From NCBI GenBank assembly GCA_015680685.1, contig MNCI01006151.1, positions 1,446,494 to 1,510,493 on the forward strand: a stretch of 64,000 bases of DNA. Direction: 5' to 3'. The translations under genes and the position numbers were made by a program. How positions within the stretch are numbered: the stretch's first letter is position 1; the number at the start of each line of letters is the position of its first letter. The notes beneath the pieces are model-generated. The model was not told where the DNA came from and searched no databases. It saw only the letters and a program-made list of their open reading frames with translations. This DNA comes from Gnetum montanum (lineage: Eukaryota; Streptophyta; Gnetopsida; Gnetales; Gnetaceae). Of this stretch, positions 1 to 11,694 are shown one piece after another.

Positions 1-480
1 AAGAGCAATCTAAAAATCCCAAAATTACTTGCCAAGGATGATACTATCTAAACCACTAGCTAAACAATTTAAATAAAACAAAAAAGTAAAATACATAACT
101 CACACGACTATGACAAAGAGGCTGAAATCTTTATTCTAGCAAGCCATCTTGCAAGCAATCATCACAACTTCTTCTTAACAAAATGCTCTTCTCCCCAAGA
201 CTCAAATTGTCTCCAAGTGAGAGCCCAAGTGCTAACTAGTAGCCTTCCAAAGTGTGATGTATGAGACCTCCCAAAAGTCCCAATGTTGATGATATGTTCT
301 CCCCCCGTTTTAACTCTACCTTGAAGCCCCTTTATAGGTGTCAAAGGTAGTTACATAGGCAAAATATCTCACCTAACTTCTCTCCCAAGTGACTTGCCCA
401 ACAAGTTAGGGAGTATTTAACCTAGGAAGTTAGGAAGTTAGGGAATAGATAAATATTGTTTATGAAAAGTAATTCCAACA
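1..480 (-). mobile_element. LTR fragment, probable Ty1/copia, minus strand
   Basis: Read on the minus strand the segment starts at 480 with TGTTGGAATTA, a typical copia LTR start. It then has a TATA box (TATAAAG, plus 330-336) and about 200 bases later a polyadenylation signal AATAAA (plus 130-135), the expected U3-R-U5 order. Just upstream on the minus strand (481-491) is GTGAGAT, which resembles the purine-rich copia polypurine tract. That would make this a 3' LTR with the element body to the right, but no copia coding sequence is seen there. The other LTR end lies outside the window. No second copy is present, so assignment rests on terminal and promoter motifs only. Confidence 0.45.
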
Positions 481-660
481 ATCTCACATAATTGTTCACA
501 AGTATATCAATAATCTTTGCTTTGTTCTGGGATTTGGAGGATGCTTATGGAGCTCTTAATGTTTTAATAACAAGATGATAATACAACATTTACCTTGGAA
601 TAAATGTTGTGGGTGCCTTGTTCTTAAATATTTAGTGGATATGTAAAAATGACCGAAAAA
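481..660. other. Unclassified AT-rich stretch next to the LTR
   Basis: No ORF or repeat from elsewhere in the window is recognised. It may be the decayed 3' noncoding end of the copia element whose LTR is at 1-480. The only motif seen is the possible polypurine tract at its left edge. Confidence 0.3.
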
Positions 661-1342
661 ATAAAATTTGAAACTTTAAGCCCAAATGCAAGGGCGCTAG
701 ACCTGGAATAGTTATCAAACATTTCAGAAATATCCCGCTCCTATCCAGGATCGTTAGCAACCACCACCGTGGGAGAATGCTCAGCAGCTGCACCCGACAC
801 CGTTGCTACGTTTGGTTACTGGGAGAAAGATCTGGAAATGGACGTAATTCATTGGACGAATAGCCCTGGATCATAGGGTTTCGATTGCCTAAACTATTTT
901 ATTTTGCCCCAAATTCGCTAGGGCTTCCTACGTTTTCACGTTTTTTTAAATCATTCTTCAAAATTCCTGCCATTGATTTCAGGGTTTAGAGCAATCGCAT
1001 CGGAGATCTGCTGCTGCGGTAGAGCACCCTTTTGTTTGTTTTTTTAAAATTTAATGGCAAGGGTTCAGCGGCACGGCATCTGCGCGGAGGTCTTGGTGAC
1101 TCCATTTGCCCTGGCATGGGCGGCCAACGCTGCTTATGGTTTGCTATTTTAATGTTGATGTCTGCTTTTCTGAGTTACGCGGCGTGGCACACATCGGCGT
1201 CATTGGAGGCAGGCGAATCAACTATATAAAGCTTGAATTCGGATGTGAGTTCCTCTTCTTTGAATTCGCGTCCCTACAGAAGAAATTTCTGTCCAACGCG
1301 GCTAGCAGAGATGCCGCTGATTTGGGTAAAAAGAACAGTTAA
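661..1342 (+). other. CpG-rich low-copy island, possible host gene 5' end or fragment
   Basis: Base composition changes sharply here. CpG dinucleotides are frequent, whereas surrounding transposon DNA has mostly lost them. The stretch contains AGGGTTTCGATTG-like leader sequence, an acceptor-like TTGATTTCAG (about 974-983), short ORFs (for example ATG at 1054, stop at 1150-1152) and a donor-like GTGAGT at about 1244. None of the short translations is a family I recognise. It could be the first exon and leader of a host gene whose rest was displaced by element E1, or a captured gene fragment. Plus orientation is suggested by the splice-like signals only. Confidence 0.3.
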
Positions 1343-1816
1343 TTTTATACAAAACAGAAAAACATTTCAGAGCAAAAACCCTTGCATTCTTCTGCGTTAG
1401 GATTAACACGATTCCTACGATTTCTGTAACGAAAAACTAGCATTCTTTTGGACTATTTTTCTTTCCTCCATCTTTCTTCCATTGTGTACAAGGGCTGGAA
1501 CTGTGTTTGCATTTTTTCCTTGCCATAAAAAAATTTATTCAGACCTTAGTATATTAACTTTGATATTTTCCTTGATACATCCGTAAAAGGGGATCGGCTC
1601 TTTTAGCTTTCCACTTGTTTTTCATCCTTCATTTTCCAAAGGAGCATGATGAATTTTCCTTATCATTTGAAAAACTCTATCTTCCTTTAACAATTCTTCT
1701 TGAACATCAAAGTATTAAAATATCAATAAAGCACAACCAACATGTATATTTCTCTTGATTATCCTTTGTGACTTATTCATATTTTATCATCTTTGCTGCT
1801 CCATGAAATGGCTAAA
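1343..1816. other. AT-rich noncoding stretch
   Basis: Pyrimidine-rich, intron-like sequence between the CpG-rich island and the 5' truncation point of element E1. No ORF, repeat or RNA gene is recognised. Confidence 0.4.
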
Positions 1817-3670
1817 TGTGTCAACACAATGGTAGAGCTTACAAAGAAAGATGCATCTTTCATCTCGACCAAGAAATATGAACAAGCATTCCAACAGCTA
1901 AAGGAGAAACTTGTAGAAACACCAATCCTATGAGCACCAAACTAGTTTAGACCCTTCCACATCATGATAGATGCATCTAACTATGCCTTGGGAGCAATGC
2001 TCATACAAATGGATGATACGAAATGTCCATACTACATCCATTGTGTAAGCCAAAGCATTTTGGAAGTATAGTTAAATTACATCACCATGGAAAAAGAACT
2101 AATGGTAGTGGTGTATGCTCTAGAAAATTTTAGGAACTATGTGCTTGGCTACAAAATATGTGTGCACACAAACCATAGTGCAATCGACTTCCTCATGAAC
2201 AAGCTAGCAATCAACCCCCATTTCATATGGTATCTTGTGATATTGCAAGAATTCAATTGCATCCTGGTAGATTAAAAAGGTACTAAGAATGTGATCGTTG
2301 ATCACCTCTCTCACTTAAGATGGGATAATAAATAGGAGGAGAGCCCACTCTTTGACTAGTTTCTAGATGAACTCCTTTTTACAAGAGCAATAAGTGAACA
2401 AACACTTGCAAAAAATACATGGTATAATGGCATCCTCACTTATCTTATCACTCAAGAGATGCCAAAACATCTTGACTTTAGAAAGAGGCAATAATTTCTT
2501 CATCAAGCTAAATACTTTATAGAAATCAATGGACACCTCTACAAGGTGTGTGTCAATGGCCTAATTCGTTGGTGTGTCCTTGATGAAGATCAACTATGCG
2601 TTCTTAAGGATTCTCATGAAGGGCCTTGCAGAGGCCACTATGTAAGGAGATGCACAACCATAAAAATCCTAATGGCAAGATACTGTTGGCCTATAAACTT
2701 TAGGGATGTCCACAAATTCATCAAGTCTTGTGAATGTTATCAATGAGATGGGGGCATGACCACTCATATGGAAGGTCCTCAATAGTGGATTCAATCACTA
2801 AAACCTTTTGACATATGGGGCATTGACTTCATGGGTCTAATCACAGCCATGTCCAATAGAAAGGCATATATTATAGTAGCAGTTAACTACTACAAAAAAT
2901 GGGTAGAAGCAGCAACTATTACTGATTTTACATCATCCACTATTGCTAAATTTATACAACAAAATATTGTAAATAGGTTTCGGGTGCCACATTCACTAAT
3001 TTCTAATAATGGAACTTATTTCATAGGTGCAATGTTTAGAAAATTAATGTAACTCTTGGGGGTTAAACATAAATTAACAACACCATACCAACCCCAATCC
3101 AATGGTCAAGTAGAGGTAACCAACTAGGAGATCACAAAAACACTAATGTGGACCATTATCAAATATAGAAAAGATTGGAGTACAAAACTTAACAATGCTC
3201 TCTAGGCTTATCATTCAACATGAAAACTTCCTATTGGCTATTCTCCCTATGAATTGATATATGGAAAACTTCTAATGCTCTCGGTCAAGTCCAAGCTTTG
3301 TACACTCTCACTAACCTGTTATATGAATCTTAACTTGAGTCCAGCATAGAAAGAAACATTGATCAATCTAAACATGCTAGATGAAAATTGATTAGTGGCC
3401 CCATCTTTGAATGAGATTCTCAAGGCATTCAACAAGTAATGTTATAACCTTAAAATATGAAAGATAAAATTTCAACCAAGAGATAAGGTTCTCTACTGGA
3501 ACCCCACAAATGTATGCCAAAAGGAAAAATTTCAAACATTGTGTGAGGGACCTTGTATAATTGATCAAACCCTTCCCTTTGAGGCCATGATAACCTACAA
3601 ACCTAAAAGCCCAAACAAAAAGCAGTTGGTCAACATCCAACAGGTAAAACCTTTTCTTGAACCAAGATAG
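1817..3670 (+). pseudogene. Decayed pol: RNase H and integrase of E1
   Basis: RNase H of the gypsy type is visible at about 1960-2330: the DASNYALGA motif, the KELMVVVYALENFRNYV helix and the TNHSAI motif (normally TDHSAL, so one acidic residue is changed). Integrase follows at about 2520-3660: an HxxHH zinc region (SHEGPCRGHY), then SCECYQ in place of the usual C-x2-C. The catalytic core has the first Asp (WGIDFMG), an altered second one (ISNNGTYF, normally SDNGTHF) and the Glu in GQVEV. Several TAG/TAA/TGA codons interrupt it. The motif set is of the Athila/Tat type rather than chromovirus. It is not functional. Confidence 0.85.
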
Positions 3671-5878
3671 CCTAGTGCAACTACCACCTCGATGGATGGA
3701 CAACCACATTCCATTTTTTAGATCTCCTCCTTCCAACTTAGTCATGGGGAAGATGGCCATCTGTGCCAATAATCCATATAGCTTCTTAGTTTTTCTACTT
3801 TTTTGTTTTCCATGTTTTTGATTTTACAAGTTATTTATTTTACAATTTTTTGGATTTTCAAATTTTTTTCATTTTACACCATTGTTAGTACCTTTGATCC
3901 TTTCTTGATTATTTTACACTTTATTATATATTTTACTTTTTTTGATTTTGTTTTGCTCAAGTGTGATATCTCCTTATTTTTTCTAATAAAATTGCTTTAT
4001 TACCACAAACACAATGCCACTATTGCTATCTACTAATGATGGTTTGTGTTTAATATTGTGATTGTCGATGTCTAGTTTCTATTTTTGAATTTTTATGTTT
4101 GATGACTTTGACATGATTTATTTTTCATGGAATAGGCAGTGAGTCCATGTCATTCATCCATCTGATAAACTCTATGATTTTCCTTGTTCTAGAAATTTGA
4201 GGTTTCTTCCATTAAAAAAACTTTTAATCAATTGGTAACCTTGGTAGTTTTGGAATTAGGAAGGATTCAAAGGTTTGTAAAGCATGTGACCTCAAGGGAA
4301 CTCAATACTCTTTGTACTCTTTTACTTGCTTGAGTGCTTGAGTGTTTTTCATGGATTTCTTACGGTTTTATTCCAACCAGTGACAGGAAGTCAAATAAAG
4401 TCTTTGTATCGTGTGGTTCCCATCCAAAAAAATGATGGAAATTCAAAGCACATCCCTTACATACAATAAATGAATAAATCCTTGCATGGTGTGGTTCCTA
4501 TTCAAAAAAATAAAAAAAAAAACAATGGGAATTCAAAGCACACCCCTTGGACATATACATGGGCTACAAGCACTGGTTATGGGACTTGAAGGACATGCAC
4601 CTATGCCTGAAGGTACCCTCTAACTAAGTCACTCTCTCACTTCCTACTTCTCTCTTTTCTTCTTCTTATGGAATGGTGGTTGTCTTATGGAAGCACACTC
4701 ATGTCTTGTGTGGGTGGATCGGTCATAGGGTGGTGATGTGAAGTTACTAAAAGCATATGATTTTGGTCTGGACTAAGGATGGATCTTCTGAAGTCATTTT
4801 AAACATAAATTCCACAAAGGACTTCTTATGACCTCAATTTGAACTCCATTCCACCTTCTCTGTCATCCATCCATGTTGCCATAATTCACCTCACTGTTGT
4901 GTTATATGTTATGTTCTATGTCTTGATCTGATATGTTTGAATTCTTGAGTAGATTCTTTTTGGTTAGTCCTTAACTTTTCATGACAATCACTTGACTATG
5001 GGACCCACAAACTCCTTAGTTGAGGTTATGCAAGGGTAACAAGGGCATGAGCTTGCTATGGGGATAACCCACTTGCATAGCTCTTAGTTTGGTTAGTTAA
5101 GGTTCCTTACCTTTAACATTACCACAATCCTATCTTTTACATATTCAATTAGGTATTCTACTCAGTGCTCCTTAACCTTTTATTTCATTCATTTCCTAAA
5201 TTAATTTTTCTTCATTTTTCTGAATTTATGAGCTTCAACACCCTCTTCTCAAGTTTTCATATTATTCTCGGCCTTTTGAGCATTCATTTGATCCCAATTT
5301 CATTCAAAAAGTCTTTGTATTTTGCAAGTTGGACCAAAGTCAATAGTCATCTACAGTGGTAAATAGTTGCATCAACGAGGCCTCATAGATGTAATGGTTA
5401 CATCCTATACATACCATTGTGCACTTAGGAATTTTTGACATTTGCCTCATAACATCGGAAGTTTTTGCAATTTTTTACAGCCCAAAACCTTCAAGAGCCC
5501 ATAACTTCCCAACCATTTGTCCAAATCACTCCGTTTTTCAACCTTGCACTTACTAAAGGTAAGATCTTTATCATGGGGGTTGCAAATCTTAAGGTTTCTG
5601 ATGAAAAATTGATGAAACTTTTTGGAAATTTTTCTAACTTCCCCAAAGGGTTACTAACCTTAACAATATACAAACATTATTTTTTTTGAAAGTTAACCCT
5701 TTCAGCAACCTCTAGGATGATTTATTAATAGTAACACATAAATAAAATAATAATTGGAATAATTAAATTAGTCATAATCATAACTTAGCCAAGTGTAACT
5801 ATCCTCAAGAAATAAAGGTATCCCAATTGCTTTAAGTTACATAACAATTACCAACCCATGGTTTCATTGTGATTACAA
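3671..5878 (+). other. 3' noncoding region of E1 between pol and extra ORF
   Basis: No coding sequence is conserved. A T-rich tract (about 3785-3985) follows pol directly, as it does in copies B (28860-29060, A-rich on the plus strand), C (61800-61960) and A (14560-14740, where it follows gag). Downstream come sequences shared by all copies, including the phrase around 'gactcactgcc' and a duplicated short module (4407-4552). The stretch 4560-5878 holds no recognised feature apart from the run-up to the extra ORF. Confidence 0.65.
4407..4552 (+). repeat. Duplicated noncoding module of the gypsy family
   Basis: A unit running from about GCATGGTGTGGTTCC through a homopolymer A tract to AATTCAAAGCACACCCCTTGG occurs twice here (about 4407-4462 and 4481-4552). 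The same two-unit arrangement is found inverted in element A (about 14030-14215) and element C (61183-61410). Element B has one unit (about 28365-28440). The tract between the two constant ends varies greatly in length and sequence. No function is known to me. Confidence 0.6.
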
Positions 5879-8643
5879 ATGGCACCAAAATAGAAACACT
5901 TGTAGGAAGGAGAATCCTCTCAACCAAAGGAGAAGTGGCCTAGAGCTCGAAGGGGCCAACAAGAACAAGCCCAAGAACCACCAGAGGCAACCCATGCAAT
6001 GGGACCCCTTCATGAGAAGTTTGAAGTGGAATCTGTTTAATAGATTCTAGAAGAAGAAGTGTCCAGAGAATAATCACAATGAGGAGAAGTACCTAGACCC
6101 ACACCAATGCTTGAAGTCACTTTCACTCAAGTCTACCTTGACATTATCAGGTCCTAATAAATTCAATGATTAGTCCTTCAAGAGATCAATTTTAGGCCAT
6201 TCTTAGAGAAAGATCCAACAAACATCAAGACTTAACTACAAACCTCTCCCATATGGCCAATCATCACATCCAATGAGAAGTGATACATGGGGGAGACATA
6301 TCTCTTCTAGAGCAATAGAAGGCCAAGGTCCACCATCAAGATCAAGGACATTCAAGTGTCCTACTTGATTGAAACTATCACGTAGGCACTAGGGTTGCCT
6401 GACACTAGAACATAATTAGTAGAACTATCAACAAAAGATGATCTTGAGGCTAAGAATAAGTGGATCTAGTAGTGCTATGAGGTTAATTGTAAGGAGTTCA
6501 GCGTGCTCACACTGGTGGAGCATATCTATTTTAAAATTGTGACCTATCACCTCAATCCAATGTTGAAGCCAAGTAAGGTGACTACTTTCTCTACCCAGGC
6601 ATGTACTACTTTAAGCGAGAAAATTTCTTGTTAACCTTCCACAACTCATCTATTTGGAGATTCAAAAGCACTTTAAGAAAAATGATCATGGAAGGAAAAT
6701 CCTACCCTTTCTGTGCCTCATTTGGAAACTCTGCAAAAGGGAAGGAATCGTTGGCTACTCCAATGATACAATCAAGCATACTCCTTTGGCTTCATGATTT
6801 GAGATCATGAAAGAAAAGATACCAATGATAACTCAAGAAGGGGAGTAGTTGCCACCATCACCCACTTAAGAAACAATGCTAGAGGCCTATATTGCCATTG
6901 AGCACTTGTGCAAAATCCAAGAATATCTCTTGAGTGAACAACAGCAACATGTAGGAATGTGTGGGCTAAGTCCATCTATATATCATCTAGCAATGAGTCA
7001 CCTTAACAAGGTGGCTCAAATAGTCAACAAATGTAGTTACCTATGAGGTTAGATCCCAATGCTTTGGAGGTGGTGTCATTATCTCAACACCATTTATTCC
7101 TAGAGATCTTTGGTAATGTTGCCACTTTCTTGATGCATTTGAAGGTAAAGGGGTAATTGTCCTAGTGATGTAGCACCAAGGGTAGGAAACAATGACTGAA
7201 TTTATTACTAACTATGTTGTTGAAGCACTAAATGCACCTACAGCATCTATACCAGATTTATCTACACTTTAAGATGTATAGACATCCGCAAGCACAGTTA
7301 CTAGGAAGTTGAACACAACCTAGCACATAGAATTACTAGATTGACTAGTGGGGAAGAGGCAACCAATTCTAGACATCTTCAATTTTTCAAAAAAACATCA
7401 CCGCAACCTAGTTAGAGCTATTAGACACAAGAGGAAAGTACATCATTTTAAATAGGAAACTCAAAATAGCTCAAGAACAAAATCAATGCTTGGCCATGGG
7501 GGTTGCCAAACTATCTGCTTGCCTTGTTGATCCTGCAATTGTTAGCCTAGCAATAACAAGAGATTAAGCTTTCCTACAGTTTCAAGAATGATTTAAGAAG
7601 GCTGAGGAGGAGGCAATAATGACCATCTTTAACCAATCCATAGCAAAAGCAAAGACACCCTTAATTTAGAGGGACTTAGCTCAGATGCACTAGTAGAATG
7701 AGACTTTGACCATACAAAATCATTGCCTAAGCAATGTTAATGCCCAGAAGGAACAAATGCAAGAATTTATTCATCAATAGTAGAAGAAACCTGCTAAGGT
7801 GAACACTAATTTGAGGAGATTTTCCACAAAGAATCAAAATCTATCAATGGAGAAAGTTTGTTCCTTGTGCTAGAGGTCTACCATCGAGATCATTGCCTGG
7901 AAGAATGAGGCCCTAAATTTTGAAAAAGTAAAAAATCACTATAGGGACCAAGTTGGCTTATAAAAGGAAGTTAATGAAAAACACATCCAATTGGCAAAGG
8001 CAAAAAAAAATGAAGCCCTCTAGCAACTCCAACAAGAAAAGAAAATTTGGCAACCCATCATTGATAGGATTGATGCTTATAAGAAGGCAAAGATTCGACT
8101 AAAGGAGCTGCAAATAGAAGAGATGTTAGAATATATAGAGTTGGCCAATCTTCGTTACATAACCTAGCAATGTTGACTACTAGATGGTTGTAGTCAAAAT
8201 TATAGAAACAAGTGGCTAACTCATATTTACTATACTTGGTAGAGTTCAAGCACCACAAAGACATCAAGCAAAAGCTTGAAACTACTAATGCTGAACTCAA
8301 AGTTCTCAAAGCATGGTTCACAAACCAATGATTAGTTATCAAGAACCTAGCCAAATAAATAAATGACTTCTAGGAGCTAAAAGATATAGTCAAAGTGTTC
8401 AACATTGAATGCAAATAATTTGTTACCTAGTTCATTAATGCAAAAGAGATATTTCTAGTAATCCCATGTCCTTGGGATGTGCCCGTACTGACCCACATTG
8501 GTAAATATGGAGAAATTCCCTCAAAACTTCAAGTTTTACCACCACCTAGGACTATCTCATCTTCTCCACCAAACTTCACATCATCAAGGAATATGCTGTC
8601 CAATTTTGAAGAGTCATGTCATATGTTCAATTTTGTGTCCTAA
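5879..8643 (+). pseudogene. Extra ORF 3' of pol (domain plus coiled coil), E1 copy
   Basis: About 920 codons from ATG 5879 to TAA 8641-8643, with many stops and a few frame changes. Amino-acid similarity to the C copy (57060-59975, minus) is recognisable along the whole length. Both begin MAPK. Then come a proline/glutamate-rich lead, a GETYLF...VSY...ALGL stretch, a block with YHLNP...PSK..TFSTQAC..LS, and a long Glu/Lys/Gln-rich coiled-coil C-terminal half (KKAKIRLKELQIEEMLEYIE). The middle blocks resemble the plant 'putative transposon protein'/ATHILA ORF-1 type domain, but this is by eye. Position 3' of pol is that of env-like ORFs in Athila elements. No signal peptide or membrane segment is seen, so an envelope role is not supported. 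Confidence 0.65.
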
Positions 8644-8804
8644 CCATTGCCATTTTTGGAATGTGTTGATTTGTACACACAAGCACTCCATTTTTGTTCA
8701 ACTAAATCAATCTATTTTATTTGAGAAAAGTCAATCAACAGTCCCATACCTTTTAAATTTTCTAAAAGAACTCAAGGACAAGTTTTCATTGAGTTGTGGG
8801 GGTA

Positions 8805-9683
8805 TCATGAGTCCTAGTTCGATTGGTTTTGTTGACGAGGCCCTGTCGACACATTGTATCATGCATCGAGGAGGCCTCATCAATGCAATGTTTGTTTTTA
8901 GCTATAAATACATACCTACCAACTACATTTATGGTAATATAGATTTTTCAGAAATGAAGCTCTTATAGTTTGTTTAATTGAGAATTAGAATTTTCCTCTC
9001 GAGTACCTACAGCATGAGTCATTAAGTGTACAGATCTTTATTTGAGCATTGTTGTACCTAAACACAATAGTGTGTGCAACAATAAAGATGAGATTTTTGA
9101 TAAACCTTGTAGCACTTTGGATAGATTAAATAATGTGTTTATACATTCAATGTTTTCAATTATTTATTTAATTCTTTCAATTATTTATTAAATATTTCTA
9201 GTAATTAAGTTAATAAAGTGATTAAGCAAGATAGATTAAACACATAAGTATGACCACTTTGAGCATAACACATATTTTCTTGGTAATCCTAGCAACATTA
9301 TTGCTTGGTATGCCTAGTAGCATAGCACTTGGTCACCTAGCAGTGGGTATGTGGGTTCAAAATGTGTGCAGAAAGTGGGACTGGATGCTTATGTTAGGAC
9401 TAGATAGACACTAGTTAATTAGTTAATTTAATCATTTTTATCTCACTTTGAACACCAAATCATAAAATATAAAATGATAAAAATCAAATGCCTTAATTAC
9501 ACTTAACCATTCCAGTATATGTCACAAGTGTAATTGGGAAGACTACGATTGACCTTAAGGCAAAGATTCACTTCCTAGAAGACTAGTACACTGGAAATTA
9601 CAAAGTTCAAAGAATTCGACTAGATCGAGCATGAACACTTGTGATTTGTATGTTTGGGCATAGGGGTACCTCACCACTCATCA
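8805..9683 (+). repeat. 3' LTR of E1
   Basis: Bounded on the left by the polypurine tract GTGGGGGTA and on the right by ...CACTCATCA. The terminal TG is mutated (TCATGA for TGATGA). It is collinear with the LTRs at 10270, 24888 and, inverted, 26332 and 35471. An inverted repeat lies near its start: TTGACGAGGCC (8832-8842) against GGCCTCATCAA (8873-8883), one mismatch. A TATA-like CTATAAATAC (about 8900-8909) marks the promoter, and AATAAAGATG (about 9081) is the likely poly(A) signal. Confidence 0.8.
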
Positions 9684-11092
9684 TAAGGGATCCAAAAAGG
9701 GTTAATTATTAAGGAAAATTTTTCAAAACTAATGTTGATCCTTTGGTGACTGCAGGAGATGCTAAAAGAAACATCTATGGAAGAAGGTCTTTTTCCAAGA
9801 ATGAAAATAAAGCCAAGAGAGGAACAATGGAGGATATGACCATGGACACATCATAGCACATACAAGCTAGCAACTCAAGCTTCTCATGTTTGCTAGATCC
9901 ATGGGGAAATGAGAAGAAATTTTAGTCTAGCCTTTAAGAATGTTCTACATAACCAGAGAAGCATCAACATAACAATCAAGGTTAAAAGTCTTCCACTGCT
10001 AGCAATAATAAGAAGAATCATCTTCAATAGATTCTTGAAAACCTCTGTAAATTTTGTAATCTTCAAAGTCTATCGAGTCTTTTTATCACTCTCTCATTTT
10101 GTATATATCCACTCAAATAAAATTTTGTAATGGAGAACTCAAAGTCTATCTGTTCCATCTAGTTAGTTTGTATGTCAATCAATAATCCCATACCTTCCCA
10201 ATGTTTTGTAAGGAACTTGTTCCTCTTCTTCTACACTTGAGATGAGTTTTCATTTAGTCGTGGGAGGTATGATGAATCATGTTTTTTCTATGCTCCAATG
10301 TCAAATATTTGATGTTGAAGCCTCAACATCAAGAATTTGATGTCGAAGCCAACCTATAAATATGTGTTTGGGCACATAATTTTACATAGTTTTTCAAAAT
10401 TTTGTCAATAGAGTAGCCAAATTCTTGTAGCTTTATTCCATAATCTTAGAGAACAATTAGTGAGTGCCCACACAGTGGATCTAAGTTAGTTGTATGAAGT
10501 CTTATTTGATTGGTAGTGTACCTAGACATATTCCATGGGTAGCAATAATATCAAGATTGATTCTTATTCATTGCAGCACTTTGACATAGATTAGGTTTAC
10601 TTTCTATGCAATTCACTTTTCATGTACTTAGTTGATATTTATATTTTCATGCATATTAATTAATTAAGCATATAAGTAGGATCGCTTTGAGTATGCATAT
10701 GACTCTTGGTAATCCCAGTAATTCTTAACATTTGATAACCTAGCAACATTATATGTGTTTAGGATGTGAATGGGAAGTCAAATCAGATACTTATGTTAGG
10801 GTAGTTTATTATTAATTAGCAATTAGATTAGTTGAATTGATTATAAATTGAGTTTTAACCTATTGTTAATTGTAGAATATTAAAATATAAAATAATAAAA
10901 ATCATATGCCTCACTTTATACATGACAAAGCTACCACTAGTCCAAGTAGGAAGATAGTGAATTGTGATCAAGGCATAGTGATCTAGATGCCACAACTAGT
11001 CTCATTCATGGAATTTGACTAGATCATGCATGAATGCCTGTGATTCAAATGGTTTGACATAGGGGTGCCTCACCACTAATCAATGTTCATGT
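9684..11092 (+). mobile_element. Second partial gypsy copy: 3' internal segment plus LTR
   Basis: 586 bases of internal sequence (9684-10269) end in the family's 3' noncoding signature (TCAATAATCCCATACC at about 10177, then a polypurine tract TCGTGGGAGGTA), followed by a full LTR. No primer binding site follows the E1 LTR at 9683, so the two LTRs are not the ends of one simple element. It looks like a separate copy whose 5' part was deleted up to the E1 LTR. The internal part before about 10040 contains a short coding-like stretch that I cannot assign. Confidence 0.6.
10270..11092 (+). repeat. LTR of the second partial copy
   Basis: Begins TGATGAATC directly after the polypurine tract and ends ...CACCACTAATCA. 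Near its start is a perfect hairpin: TTGATGTTGA, loop AGCC, TCAACATCAA (10309-10332). The U5 side carries the family sequence 'gacataggggtgcctcaccact'. Confidence 0.8.
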
Positions 11093-11689
11093 TGTGGATT
11101 TTAAACAATAATAAGAAATAAATTTAACAAGCCAAATATAAATTAATAAATATAATTAAATAAATACACGCCATTACTATTTCAAATTTTTTTATGTCAA
11201 GTTGTTCCTAAAGATGATTAGCAACAATTGTTTGCACCAATTCATAAACATCCATAGCTTCTGAGATTTTATTTGGAGTGATTTCTTTTAAAATCCATAA
11301 ATAAAATATCATTACACAATAAATACTATGATTTCATTTATACTATATTTTTATAAAATAAAAATACTTATTAACTTCCAAGATTTGAACTACATTTAAA
11401 AACAAGCATTCAAGTTTGTTGCACTAAGCCTTTTAAATATTTTCCTTGTGTGCTCTTTGTATCTTTTAAAATTTTTCTTTGTTATTTTCCTTACTTTCCT
11501 TCTTCTAATAAGGTTTCCAAATATTTTATAAACCTTTTAATAGAATATGTTTTAAAATATACACACATCCCATATAGATTATTTTTTTTATCATAATTCT
11601 TTTATTTCCATCTGTGGACATCACTAAAGCAAACACATCTAGTAAGCTTTATGCTTATAAAAAATATCTATACTTTAATAAATGACATA
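11093..11689. other. AT-rich spacer
   Basis: About 600 bases, strongly AT-rich, between the LTR at 10270-11092 and element A. I see no ORF, RNA gene or copy of another repeat in it. Confidence 0.4.
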
Positions 11690-11694
11690 ATATA

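Larger units (their letters stand above)
1817..9683 (+). mobile_element. Ty3/gypsy element E1 (Athila/Tat branch), 5'-truncated
   Basis: In order: end of reverse transcriptase, RNase H and integrase (1817-3670), a T-rich tract and shared 3' noncoding region (3671-5878), an extra ORF (5879-8643), a polypurine tract (GTTGTGGGGGTA, about 8793-8804) and one LTR (8805-9683). The left breakpoint falls in the RT connection, where the sequence matches copy D at about 56790-56890 and then stops. Gag, protease, most of RT and the 5' LTR are missing. Many in-frame stops show it is an old, dead copy. It is the best copy for reading the order pol, extra ORF, LTR. Confidence 0.85.

Noticed and set aside
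5879-8643. Envelope-like gene in the extra ORF
   Set aside because: The position fits, but no signal peptide, membrane segment or cysteine pattern is visible; coiled coil and charged sequence dominate.
8805-11092. Two LTRs 586 bases apart as one very short complete element
   Set aside because: No primer binding site follows the first LTR, and each LTR has its own polypurine tract, so they are 3' ends of two copies.
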